Positions 25,996-33,752 of a stretch of DNA of 39,126 nucleotides are shown here, one piece after another. Under the pieces are notes generated by a model that searched no databases, was not told where the DNA came from, and saw only the letters and a program-made list of their open reading frames with translations. Where the stretch lies: positions 1-39,126 of the forward strand of contig URNM01000005.1 of NCBI GenBank assembly GCA_900549185.1, written 5' to 3'. The stretch's first letter is position 1; each line of letters opens with the position of its first letter. The DNA comes from an uncultured Collinsella sp. GTDB lineage: Bacteria > Actinomycetota > Coriobacteriia > Coriobacteriales > Coriobacteriaceae. Made by a program: the position numbers and the translations under genes.

Positions 25996-27438
25996 CTAGT
26001 TCTCCTCGGCCTCGGCGGTCTCCTCAACGAGACGCTGAGCAGCTAGTTCAGGGGTGAGACCCTTATACTCGGTCTCACGACCCTTAGCGCTGACGACGCG
26101 GACAACCTCGCCAATAAGCAAAAGCACGATGAAGATAACGATCATCGGGACCTTATCGCCAATCTCATCGACAGAGAACGGAATCAGCGTTGCAACGATA
26201 GCCAGAATCAGCTCGATGCAGGGAATAGCCAGCATGACCTTCATCATGGCGCCCTTAAACGGAAACGTAAAGATGCGCGCACGGTTAGGGTCGTTCTTAC
26301 GAAGGTTGAGGAATGCCGGGAACATCGGGATGTAGGTGAGCAGCAGGAATACAACGGAGGTACCGAAGAGCATCCAGAAGACACCGTTGGAGATGGCGTC
26401 GATAGGAACGAGCTGCAGGCACAGCACCAGGGAGGCGACGATGGCGTTGACCAGGTTGGCGCCGTTGGGCATGTCGTCGTCCGAGATCATCGAGGCGAAG
26501 ACCTTGGGCATGTTGCCATGCTCGGCAGCATAACGAGCAACGGAGTTGACGCCGAAGGACCAGGCAGCCATGTTGGCGAACAGGGTGATCAGGAAGGCAA
26601 TGCAGATGACCTTGAAGATCATGGAGTCGCCCACCATGGTCTGGACAGCATAGATCATGCCGTAGTCGGGATCGATGGAATCGGCCGGCACAGCAGCGCC
26701 GATGCCAAAGCCAGCGAACAGGTAGATCACGGCGATAGCCAGGCCGCCAACGATGATAGCCTTGGGGATATCGCGAGCGGGATCGGCCATATCGTCGGTC
26801 ATGGTGCAGATGACCTCGAAGCCCATGAAGTTAAAGATGATGATCGACAGGTAGCCGAGCGCGTTGGTGTTGGTGAGCTCGGGCAGGAAGGTGGCAGCGG
26901 ACATGTCGTTCGCAAAACCGTTCTCCATGGCATACCAAATACCCAAAGCGCCGACGATAACGGCAACGGCAACCTTGACGATGGCGCCGCCGTTCAGGAC
27001 CCACTCGGAGTCGGCCGCCTTGGAGCGGCCCATGAGGTAGACGATCCACACAAAGGCAAGATCGATACCCAACTTGGCGATCAGATTGAACTCGACGCCA
27101 AAGACCATGCCCAGAATGTCGGGGAACATGGTAGCCAGCGAGGCGATCCACAGCGGGTAGTTAACCCAGTAGTAGTACGAGATGCGGGCGCCCCACTTGT
27201 CGCCCAGGCCATCACGTACCCAGTCGTAAATGCCGCCCTCGCCGTCATAGGTAGTGCCGAGCTCGGCGACAACCATGCCATAAGGGAGCAGGAAGGTCAG
27301 GATCAGGAAGATCCACCAGAAGAACTGCTGGTTGCCAATGGCAGCAGCGGGAGCGGCGGCCTCGCAAACGAAGACGACGCAGATGATGGTCGAAATGACC
27401 GTCAAGAAGGAAAGCTTCTTCTTCTTTCCGTCGCTCAT
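25996..27438 (-). CDS. APC-family amino acid/polyamine antiporter, probably agmatine:putrescine exchanger
   Basis: A 480-residue transporter with about twelve membrane segments of the APC superfamily. It has the early GxG-like region (EAAAPAAAIGNQQFFWW), the EGGIYDWV motif after TM2, GFEVICTM in TM6 and a charged cytoplasmic C-terminus ending in Glu-rich residues. It is most similar in type to glutamate:GABA and agmatine:putrescine exchangers. Position just upstream of agmatine deiminase points to agmatine uptake in exchange for putrescine or carbamoylputrescine. ATG 27438 has GAAGGAG seven bases before. The 244-base gap to the divergent LuxR gene is hairpin-rich (GAGAGC-GGC-GCTCTC, AAGCCT-TG-AGGCTT). 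Confidence 0.85.
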   Translation of the reverse strand: MSDGKKKKLSFLTVISTIICVVFVCEAAAPAAAIGNQQFFWWIFLILTFLLPYGMVVAELGTTYDGEGGIYDWVRDGLGDKWGARISYYYWVNYPLWIASLATMFPDILGMVFGVEFNLIAKLGIDLAFVWIVYLMGRSKAADSEWVLNGGAIVKVAVAVIVGALGIWYAMENGFANDMSAATFLPELTNTNALGYLSIIIFNFMGFEVICTMTDDMADPARDIPKAIIVGGLAIAVIYLFAGFGIGAAVPADSIDPDYGMIYAVQTMVGDSMIFKVICIAFLITLFANMAAWSFGVNSVARYAAEHGNMPKVFASMISDDDMPNGANLVNAIVASLVLCLQLVPIDAISNGVFWMLFGTSVVFLLLTYIPMFPAFLNLRKNDPNRARIFTFPFKGAMMKVMLAIPCIELILAIVATLIPFSVDEIGDKVPMIVIFIVLLLIGEVVRVVSAKGRETEYKGLTPELAAQRLVEETAEAEEN

Positions 27439-27682
27439 GATGAGCTCCTTCGCTCAGTCTTGGACAAATCGAGACCCTTAAGATATTAAGACAATTGCCA
27501 AGCCTCGGTGAGCGAGCGACAGGAGACGAGCATCCGCCGCCCGCAAACGCGCTTTTAGAAGCCTTGAGGCTTAGAGCTGCTCGAGAGCCTCGAGAGCGGC
27601 GCTCTCGCTTGCCGCCTATGCCTCGTCTCGCCGACAGTTCTTTATCTATGGCAGCGGCGTTTTTATTTGCTATGCCTTCGAG

Positions 27683-28504
27683 ATGAGCGAGATTTTCTTT
27701 TTTGAATACACGCTGCAAAACCAGAGCTTTCCAGCTAGCGACTATTGCTCAATCATCATGCCCGTGATGCGGACCCTTGTGGCGACCGCTTCGCAGGCTT
27801 TTATTTGGGCCATTGCCAGGGACTTGCTCGACAAACATTCTAAAAAGCAGTTCGTTATCCCCGTCGTAACGTTTTTGCTGTGCGGGTCGCTGACTATCGC
27901 CGCTGTCCCCTACGGCCCCATGCATCAGTGGCTCTACTACGCAATGCGCCAGGTGTTCCTTATCTTTGTGGGGCTGTACATCTTTTGGACGGCTCATAAA
28001 AGTACAAAGGTCGAGTTGAAGGCACGCGTTAACAACCAACGAAAGCACCTGATTATCGGCGCCATCCTGGTCGGGTGCATCGTTGCCGAGGACTTCTACA
28101 GCATCCTGGTCGTCCCCATGAGCCTGGCGCCCTCTTGGCTGCAGCTATACCTGTCCGAGCGCAACTTTAGCGAGAACGTCTTTGCGTGCTACTTTGCGAT
28201 TCTGCTCATCGCCTACGCCTATCACGTGCTTTCGATTCGCATGCAGGAGGCGTCCGAAGAAAAGAACGCCAGCGATCTTGATCGACACATCGAAGAGCAA
28301 ATGCCCTCTTATCGCAACGCCTACAAGCTCTCCAACCGCGAAGCCGAGGTTTTGCGTCTGGTAGTGCGGGGCAAGTCGAACCAAGAGATTGCTGACGAGC
28401 TATCCCTTGCCGTGGGCACCGTCAAGACCCACATCCACAACATCCTGGTCAAAACCGAACAGCAAAATCGCACGACGTTAATCCTCCACTTTTGGAAGCG
28501 CTAA
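27683..28504 (+). CDS. Membrane-bound LuxR-type regulator
   Basis: A 273-residue protein with about five hydrophobic segments (around residues 20-200) and a C-terminal LuxR DNA-binding domain (about 213-258: LSNREAEVLRLVVRGKSNQE, then VGTVKTHIHNIL). Such membrane-anchored LuxR proteins are abundant in Coriobacteriia and often sit next to the transporter or enzyme they control; here it diverges from the agmatine locus. The first ATG has a weak ribosome binding site, and the frame is open upstream without a start codon (FIYGSGVFICYAF is hydrophobic), so the N-terminus may be truncated compared with longer relatives. Sensor ligand unknown; control of aguA and the exchanger is inferred. Confidence 0.82.
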   Translation: MSEIFFFEYTLQNQSFPASDYCSIIMPVMRTLVATASQAFIWAIARDLLDKHSKKQFVIPVVTFLLCGSLTIAAVPYGPMHQWLYYAMRQVFLIFVGLYIFWTAHKSTKVELKARVNNQRKHLIIGAILVGCIVAEDFYSILVVPMSLAPSWLQLYLSERNFSENVFACYFAILLIAYAYHVLSIRMQEASEEKNASDLDRHIEEQMPSYRNAYKLSNREAEVLRLVVRGKSNQEIADELSLAVGTVKTHIHNILVKTEQQNRTTLILHFWKR

Positions 28505-28548
28505 CCTGCCAAAAAGGGACAGGTTTATTATGGTATGTTTTATCTGGG
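28503..28548 (+). repeat. Dispersed hairpin repeat, copy B
   Basis: Begins inside the LuxR stop codon; AACCTGCCAAAAAGG through TTTTATCTGGG is shared with copy A (22995-23040, opposite strand). The internal stem is weaker here, where ATGGTATG replaces TTGGCAG. Confidence 0.6.
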
Positions 28549-28558
28549 CAAACGCCAG

Positions 28559-28794
28559 CCGCCACGAGAGAGCTGTTTTTCCCTCGTGGCGGTCTTCTAG
28601 CAGAAAAACCAAGTGAGTAGGCTTTTTGCAGGAGGCCAAGCACGCCCCAAAACGCCACAGCTCTGACCTGCGGTTTTATCGATCATTTGTCGCGATGTGC
28701 TCGGCAAGTTCAAAAAAATCTACTCACTTGCATCCGAAACGCACCAGATAGGCAAAATAACCGCCGCGAGAGGGCCCCAGTCCCTTCGCGGCGG
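28559..28794. repeat. Repeat-rich intergenic stretch with three inverted repeats
   Basis: Two hairpins of similar design bracket the stretch: CCGCCACGAG/CTCGTGGCGG (28559-28568/28583-28592) and CCGCCGCG/CGCGGCGG (28761-28768/28787-28794). Between them are CAAGTGAGTAG (28610-28620) and CTACTCACTTG (28720-28730), 11-bp inverted repeats 99 bases apart. TGACCTGCGGTTT (28664-28676) recurs at 33051-33063. No gene is seen from 28505 to 28832; the second hairpin can end the minus-strand permease transcript. Confidence 0.55.
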
Positions 28795-28832
28795 TCATAT
28801 GCCTCTGATTTTGCGACGATTTTGCCCGTTTG

Positions 28833-31034
28833 TTATTCGCTATAGCGGGTGGCGATGGCAGCTTGCACCATGCCGGCGCTCATGAGGTAGGTCACCAGGA
28901 AGTATCCGCCATAGGCTGCCAGGAAGATTGCACAGGTGAGGCCCACGGTGCCGCCGATGCTCATATTTCCGAATATGCTCACCAGCTCGATGATCACCTT
29001 AAGTGCCACAAAGGAGTGCGCCAGGCCCACTGCCAGCGGGAACAGGAAGAATACCGCTTGCTGCGCCATCACCGAATGGCGAATCTGGCGGTCGTCACAG
29101 CCAATCTGCGCCAGCACACGATAGCTGCGACTGCCGTCGGCCACGTTGGAGAGTTGCTGGATCGACAGAATCGCCGCGCATGCAACGACCAATACAAAGC
29201 CGATGTAAATGGCTAGGTAACTAATAAGACCGTTCATTTGCGCTGCTTGCGTGTACATCTCGGAGCGTGTGATAAAGATTCCCCACGACCCCGGCTCTTT
29301 GCCGTCAACGAGCAGATTGTCGAGCAGAGTGTATTTAATGCTCTCGTCTGCCTCGGTCGTATCCATCCCCTGTTTGTAGTTAACGAGCAGGCTACTGGAA
29401 TACGGCTGCAGATTAAGCTGGGACAACAGCTCGTCGGCAACGACGACGGTACCCGGATTACTGCCCATCGCCGAGTTGGCGATGGCCGCCGTATCTTCGT
29501 CCGACTTATCGGTTGCGGGCTTGGGCGTATGCCCGCCCAAGGTAAGGGCATGGCCGCCAGCCATATACTTGGTGTACAGGTCGACCAGCTCGCCGCCCAT
29601 ATCACATGTGAGCAGATACTGGTCGTGACCGATGTGCACCGGCTCCTCGCCCATCATCTGACGCAGTTTGTTGTACTGGCTCGCCGGCGTCACAAACAGA
29701 CCCATCGTATCGGCATTGCTACCCCCGAACGCCTTGGGAAGCTTTTCGCCCATGATCTTGCACATCTCACTTGGGGTCACCGAAGGATTCGAGCCGCCAA
29801 ATGGGTAACTCAGATACGAATCGATCTGCACATGCTCACCGGCAACATCGGCGATATCGACCTTCTTGCCGGTCTCGTCGTTGTTGTCCGCCGACTTGCT
29901 CTTGCCGTGCCATGCAGGGTACAAATCGACCGTTGTATCGGCCAACACCATGCGATCGGCCTCAGACGAATTGACATACCCTTTGTAGTAGTCGAGCGTA
30001 TCGGGCGTGTAATAGACATACGTCTGAGACACGTCAACAGGGTTATAGCGCTCCAGGTTTTCATTCATCACGTTGGCAATTGACATACCGCACGTCACCG
30101 AGGTGATGGCCAAAAACAGGAGCATCGCGATGACGCCCATCGAAAAGCACACCGTATTAACCTTCGCCGCAAGCTGGCGCACGGTAAACATGTTGAGGCC
30201 GCGCCAATACACGCCGCGCAGGCTCTGCAGCAGCTTGATGAGCATGCCCGAGAGTCCCCAGAACAGGGCAAAGGTGCCCACGGTAACCATAGCGGTCGTA
30301 ATACCAAACTGGTTCATGGCCTCTTGCAGCTTGCTGTCCGTCGCGGTTAGCGGGAACCCATCACGTAGCAGACGGTAATAGGCCACGCCCACCAGCACCG
30401 CGCCCACGACAAAGATGGCAATCGCGATCCAGGGGTTGCGTGTCTTGATGCTCTCGTTGCGACGCTCGGCACCCATAAGCTCGATGAGTTTGGTGCGACG
30501 CACGGCGCGAAGGTTCAGCAGTAGCGTGAGCACAAACATTACGAGCATGCAGACAAGGGTCAGGTTGAACGCATGCATCGAGAAAAAGAAGTGGAAATTG
30601 GCGATCTGTGTCTTAAAGAGCGAGGCCGTAAAGAACGTCATGAGCTGGGAGAGTCCCACACCCAGCACAATGCCGGCGACAAAGGCCACCACCGAGACAA
30701 TCACCGTCTCGAGCGCCATGATCGTGGCGACGCGCCCGCGCCCCATGCCGAGCACCTGGTACAGGCCAAACTCCTTCTTGCGGCGTTTCATGATGAAGTT
30801 GTTGGCGTACACCATCAAAAAGGCCATGACACCGGCCAAAAAGTACGTCAGGTCGCCGAGCATGCTGCCCATAACCTGCGCCAAGCCCTCTTCATCGATT
30901 CCGGCGATGTCGACCTGCATCGAGATGGTGTTAAAAGCATAGAAGACCGTGACGCCCAGGGTGAGCGTCAAAAGGTAGACGAGGTAGTCGCGGCCGGCGC
31001 GGCGGACGTTGCCCCAAGCGAGTTTACAGAGCAT
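28833..31034 (-). CDS. FtsX/BceB-type ABC transporter permease
   Basis: A 733-residue permease with about ten membrane segments. An N-terminal segment and a bundle of three bear the FtsX-like domain (YFLAGVMAFLMVYANNFIMK, then KEFGLYQVLGMGR). A large extracytoplasmic domain of ~250 residues follows (about 345-595), then a second bundle of three near the C-terminus. The layout matches BceB-type antimicrobial-peptide detoxification or sensing permeases. Start ATG 31034, with GAGGG six bases upstream, overlaps the ATPase gene by 11 bases. No BceRS-type two-component genes are in the window. Substrate unknown. Confidence 0.87.
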   Translation of the reverse strand: MLCKLAWGNVRRAGRDYLVYLLTLTLGVTVFYAFNTISMQVDIAGIDEEGLAQVMGSMLGDLTYFLAGVMAFLMVYANNFIMKRRKKEFGLYQVLGMGRGRVATIMALETVIVSVVAFVAGIVLGVGLSQLMTFFTASLFKTQIANFHFFFSMHAFNLTLVCMLVMFVLTLLLNLRAVRRTKLIELMGAERRNESIKTRNPWIAIAIFVVGAVLVGVAYYRLLRDGFPLTATDSKLQEAMNQFGITTAMVTVGTFALFWGLSGMLIKLLQSLRGVYWRGLNMFTVRQLAAKVNTVCFSMGVIAMLLFLAITSVTCGMSIANVMNENLERYNPVDVSQTYVYYTPDTLDYYKGYVNSSEADRMVLADTTVDLYPAWHGKSKSADNNDETGKKVDIADVAGEHVQIDSYLSYPFGGSNPSVTPSEMCKIMGEKLPKAFGGSNADTMGLFVTPASQYNKLRQMMGEEPVHIGHDQYLLTCDMGGELVDLYTKYMAGGHALTLGGHTPKPATDKSDEDTAAIANSAMGSNPGTVVVADELLSQLNLQPYSSSLLVNYKQGMDTTEADESIKYTLLDNLLVDGKEPGSWGIFITRSEMYTQAAQMNGLISYLAIYIGFVLVVACAAILSIQQLSNVADGSRSYRVLAQIGCDDRQIRHSVMAQQAVFFLFPLAVGLAHSFVALKVIIELVSIFGNMSIGGTVGLTCAIFLAAYGGYFLVTYLMSAGMVQAAIATRYSE

Positions 31035-31809
31035 CGGAGCCCTCACCGCCCATCATGGCAACGACCTCCATAATGCGGTCGAAAAACTCTCGGCGGTCGG
31101 TGTCGCCGCGGCGCAGCTCGGTGAAGATCTTGCCGTCGCGGATAAACAACACACGGCTCGTGTAGCTGGCAGCAAAGCTGTCATGCGTGACCATGAGCAC
31201 GGTGGCGCGCAGGCGGCGATTGAGAGCCTCCAGGCTCTCGAGCAGCAGGCGAGCGCTCTTGGAATCGAGGGCGCCGGTGGGCTCGTCGGCCATAATCATA
31301 GTGGGGTCGGTGACGAGCGCGCGAGCCGCGGCAACGCGCTGCTGCTGACCGCCGGACATCTGGTAGGGATACTTGTCGAGCACCTGACTGATGGACAGGC
31401 GCGCTGCAACATCCTGCACGCGAGTCGAGATCTCTGCCGAGTTAGTGCGGGCGATGGTGAGCGGCAGGGCGATGTTCTCGCGTGCCGTGAGCGTATCGAG
31501 CAGGTTGGAGTCCTGGAAGATAAAGCCGAGCTCCTCGCGACGGAACTGCGAGAGTTTGGCCTGCTTCATGCGCGTAACGTCCTGCCCGTTGATGCGGATC
31601 GTGCCACTTGTGGCGCTATCGATGGTCGACACGCAGTTGAGCAACGTCGACTTGCCCGAGCCCGAAGCGCCCATGATGCCAACAAATTCGCCGCGGTTGA
31701 CGGTAAAGCTGACGTCGTTGAGTGCGCGGGTCACGTTGCCCAGCGCCCCATATACCTTTTCGAGATGCGCGACCTCCAGTACCGGGGTCGACATGTGCGT
31801 GGTTTGCAT
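31024..31809 (-). CDS. ABC transporter ATP-binding protein, BceA/LolD type
   Basis: A 261-residue ATPase with Walker A GASGSGKST (47-55), Q-loop FIFQDSNLL (97-105), signature MSGGQQQR (151-158), Walker B MIMADEPTG (Glu176 catalytic) and switch His in VTHDSF. It belongs to the MacB/LolD/BceA branch that partners with FtsX-like permeases, supported by the overlapping permease gene. ATG 31809 has AAGGA seven bases upstream. The upstream gap (31810-31957) contains CTTGCGA and TCGCAAG as inverted halves, possibly a control site shared with the divergent Nudix-Vsr gene. Confidence 0.94.
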   Translation of the reverse strand: MQTTHMSTPVLEVAHLEKVYGALGNVTRALNDVSFTVNRGEFVGIMGASGSGKSTLLNCVSTIDSATSGTIRINGQDVTRMKQAKLSQFRREELGFIFQDSNLLDTLTARENIALPLTIARTNSAEISTRVQDVAARLSISQVLDKYPYQMSGGQQQRVAAARALVTDPTMIMADEPTGALDSKSARLLLESLEALNRRLRATVLMVTHDSFAASYTSRVLFIRDGKIFTELRRGDTDRREFFDRIMEVVAMMGGEGSDAL

Positions 31810-31957
31810 ACCGAGTCCTTTCTTGCGATTAGTCTACGGCATCTATAGTCGCAAGAAGACGAGTCGGCTACCATCGATATGGCTTACGCTTGCCTTACCG
31901 TTGTGTAAGGTACGGGTAGCCACCCTGTTACGTATTGATGTTGAGGGAGGACTCCTG

Positions 31958-32947
31958 TTGAAGACTGTTCATGTTGCCGCTGGGATCATTCGCAAGGAAG
32001 GATCTGACGAGCTGCTTGCCGTGCAGCGCGGCTATGGCGACATGCAGGGACTTTGGGAGTTCCCCGGCGGCAAGCTTATGCGCGGCGAGACACCCGAGGA
32101 CGCCGTGCGACGCGAGCTTATGGAAGAGCTGCAGGTAAAAGTCACCAACCTGCGCGATTTTTACACCGTTGAGTACGACTACCCCGATTTCCATCTCTCC
32201 ATGGAGTGCTACTACTGCTCGCTGGCCAAAGAGTCTGGCGAGCCCCAGAAGCATGACCGTCAGCTTGATATCCGCTGGATTCCGCGCACCTCGCTTGCCA
32301 CCGTTGAGTGGATGCCCGCCGACAAAGGGCTTATCGACGCTCTGATTGAGTTGAAGAAAGATCGGCTTGAGGCCAACGGCACTGCCAACGACGCCGAGGG
32401 CGCCACGACCGACGAGCCCGCCACCAAACCCAAGCGCGCACCTAAGCGCCGCAGCAAGAAGCGTCCCAAGCCCGGCCTACTCGACGGCATCGACACCTCG
32501 GACCTTTCCGCCGACGAGCGCGAACTGGTGCGCCGTCGCGCCGCTATAAAAAAGTCCATGAAGGGCAACAAACGCGCCAACACCAAGCCCGAGCTACTCG
32601 TACGACAGCGTCTGCGCGCAGCGGGCCTTACGGGTTATCGCTTGGAATGGAAGGTTCCCGGCAAACCCGACATCGCCTTTCCCGGGCGCAAGATCGCCAT
32701 CTTCGTCAACGGCTGCTTTTGGCACCGCTGCCCCAAGTGCAACCCCAGCCAACCCAAGCGTAACGTTGAGTTTTGGGAGGCAAAGTTCCGTCGCAACGTC
32801 GAGCGCGACCGCACCGCCGTGGCGGCACTCACTCAAATGGGCTGGACGCCCATAACCATCTGGGAATGCGAACTCAAAAAGGACCGCATCGACGCCACCA
32901 TGGAAAAGGTCATCGAGCAGGTGCGGGCCGCAGGGCCGCAGCGCTAG
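31958..32947 (+). CDS. Nudix hydrolase-Vsr endonuclease fusion
   Basis: A 329-residue two-domain protein. Residues 1-130 are a MutT-like Nudix domain: GLWEFPGG then the Nudix box from G38 (G-x5-E44-x7-R52-E53-L-x-E56-E57), with Gln59 in place of the usual Gly. A Lys/Arg/Pro-rich linker (about 133-175) follows. Residues ~195-310 are a very-short-patch-repair endonuclease: NTKPELLVR, GKPDIAF (D238 aligns with the Vsr catalytic Asp), NGCFWHRCPKC (His256 and a Cys-type zinc site), NVERDR and TIWECEL. The start is TTG 31958, seven bases after GGGAGG, giving MKTVHVAAGIIR, a normal MutT start. Inferred roles: oxidised-nucleotide hydrolysis and T:G mismatch nicking. No cytosine methyltransferase is nearby. 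Confidence 0.92.
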   Translation: MKTVHVAAGIIRKEGSDELLAVQRGYGDMQGLWEFPGGKLMRGETPEDAVRRELMEELQVKVTNLRDFYTVEYDYPDFHLSMECYYCSLAKESGEPQKHDRQLDIRWIPRTSLATVEWMPADKGLIDALIELKKDRLEANGTANDAEGATTDEPATKPKRAPKRRSKKRPKPGLLDGIDTSDLSADERELVRRRAAIKKSMKGNKRANTKPELLVRQRLRAAGLTGYRLEWKVPGKPDIAFPGRKIAIFVNGCFWHRCPKCNPSQPKRNVEFWEAKFRRNVERDRTAVAALTQMGWTPITIWECELKKDRIDATMEKVIEQVRAAGPQR

Positions 32948-33004
32948 GAACGAGCCGTCCACACGCCCCACACAGGCGAGCCACATCCGCGCCACAAACC
33001 TTAG

Positions 33005-33199
33005 AAAGCCCTTAAGCTCAAAACCTTTCAAGAGTGTTACTCAATAGCCTTGACCTGCGGTTTCATCGTAACACCAAACCAGGTTAAGCCTTTCTTTAGC
33101 GCTTCTTTGAACGGTCCGCTGCATAATACTGCCAACGCACGGGGCCTAGCAGCATACCCCGAGCGCAACCTTTTGGTGGACATCGAGGAGGCCGCATAA
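33005..33199 (+). other. Open frame without a clear start, possible gene remnant
   Basis: A frame is open from 33005 to TAA 33197-33199, ending with LAAYPERNLLVDIEEAA. Its last codons contain GAGGAGG, which would serve as ribosome binding site for the next frame two bases on. No start with a good ribosome binding site is seen. Either the tail of a decayed gene or a chance frame. Nothing else is recognised in 32948-33201 apart from TTGACCTGCGGTTTCATCG, part of which is shared with 28664. Confidence 0.25.
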
Positions 33200-33201
33200 G
33201 C

Positions 33202-33411
33202 ATGCATTCTTCCAATGACGCAGCACAGCAGCCATCCCTAAAACATGCAGACCTTTTCTCCTTCCCCCCGACACAGAGAGACGGCCTCCTCGACTCCCCC
33301 ACCACAAAAGTCAAACGCTCAACCGATCAGAATCTCAACTTGCGAGCATCCTTCGAAAAGCTCCAAGCATCCCTAGACAAAACCTTCCCCAACCAAGCCC
33401 GGGCATACTAA
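33202..33411 (+). CDS. Hypothetical 69-residue protein
   Basis: Starts at ATG 33202, 10 bases after GAGGAGG. A hydrophilic protein starting MHSSNDAAQQPS with a C-terminal helical stretch LRASFEKLQASLDKTFP. No family recognised, no membrane segment. Tight spacing to the preceding open frame (TAAGC then ATG) suggests a former or real two-gene transcript. The coding status is uncertain. Confidence 0.4.
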   Translation: MHSSNDAAQQPSLKHADLFSFPPTQRDGLLDSPTTKVKRSTDQNLNLRASFEKLQASLDKTFPNQARAY

Positions 33412-33446
33412 TCCCCCATCAGCAAAGAAGCCCTAACGCCTCATCC

Positions 33447-33547
33447 TTTCCGCCCCAACGCCACAAGGGCGATCGAGCAAGACGGCTTGGGCGGATCCCC
33501 GTACTTAGTTTCCAAAATCATTCCGCAGCGCGAAGGCTTCTTATTAT
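33447..33547 (-). repeat. Nested hairpin element, truncated copy 4
   Basis: Begins with a 26-base block that is repeated at 33548-33573 with one mismatch, and contains CAAAATCATTCCGCAGCGCGAAGGC (33513-33537 on plus, given by position) matching 808-832. The half with CGAGGAC is missing: the sequence breaks off in TTATTATTTT where copy 5 begins. Confidence 0.6.
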
Positions 33548-33719
33548 TTTCCGCCCTAACGCCACAAGGGCGACGACCTCGAGCAGGTCAACTTGGGAGG
33601 GACGAGGGCTTAGTTCCCCAATCTTTCCGCAGGGGGCAAAAAGCCTCGCTGCACGAAGTGCGCAGCGAGGCTTTTTGCATGCCCGAGGACGATTGAGGAA
33701 CTAAGTCCTCGTCCCTCCC
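33548..33719 (-). repeat. Nested hairpin element, copy 5 (3' of the aldolase gene)
   Basis: Outer arms 33595-33622/33692-33719 pair over 28 bp with two mismatches. The inner stem is 17 bp perfect (33636-33652/33662-33678) plus a GCAC-GAA-GTGC tip. The conserved core TTCCGCA (33625-33631) opposes CGAGGAC (33684-33690). It lies 33 bases after the stop of the minus-strand aldolase gene, in the same orientation relative to its gene as copies 1-3. Confidence 0.8.
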
Positions 33720-33752
33720 CGGGATATGTAGCGAGTCGGAGTACCCTTGCTG

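Noticed and set aside
31391..31957. N-terminal extension of the Nudix-Vsr frame
   Set aside because: The extra ~190 codons are antisense to the ABC ATPase gene; the TTG at 31958 has a good ribosome binding site and gives a normal MutT start.
33447..33719. CRISPR-like direct repeats
   Set aside because: Only two copies, unequal spacers, internal palindromes and no cas genes.
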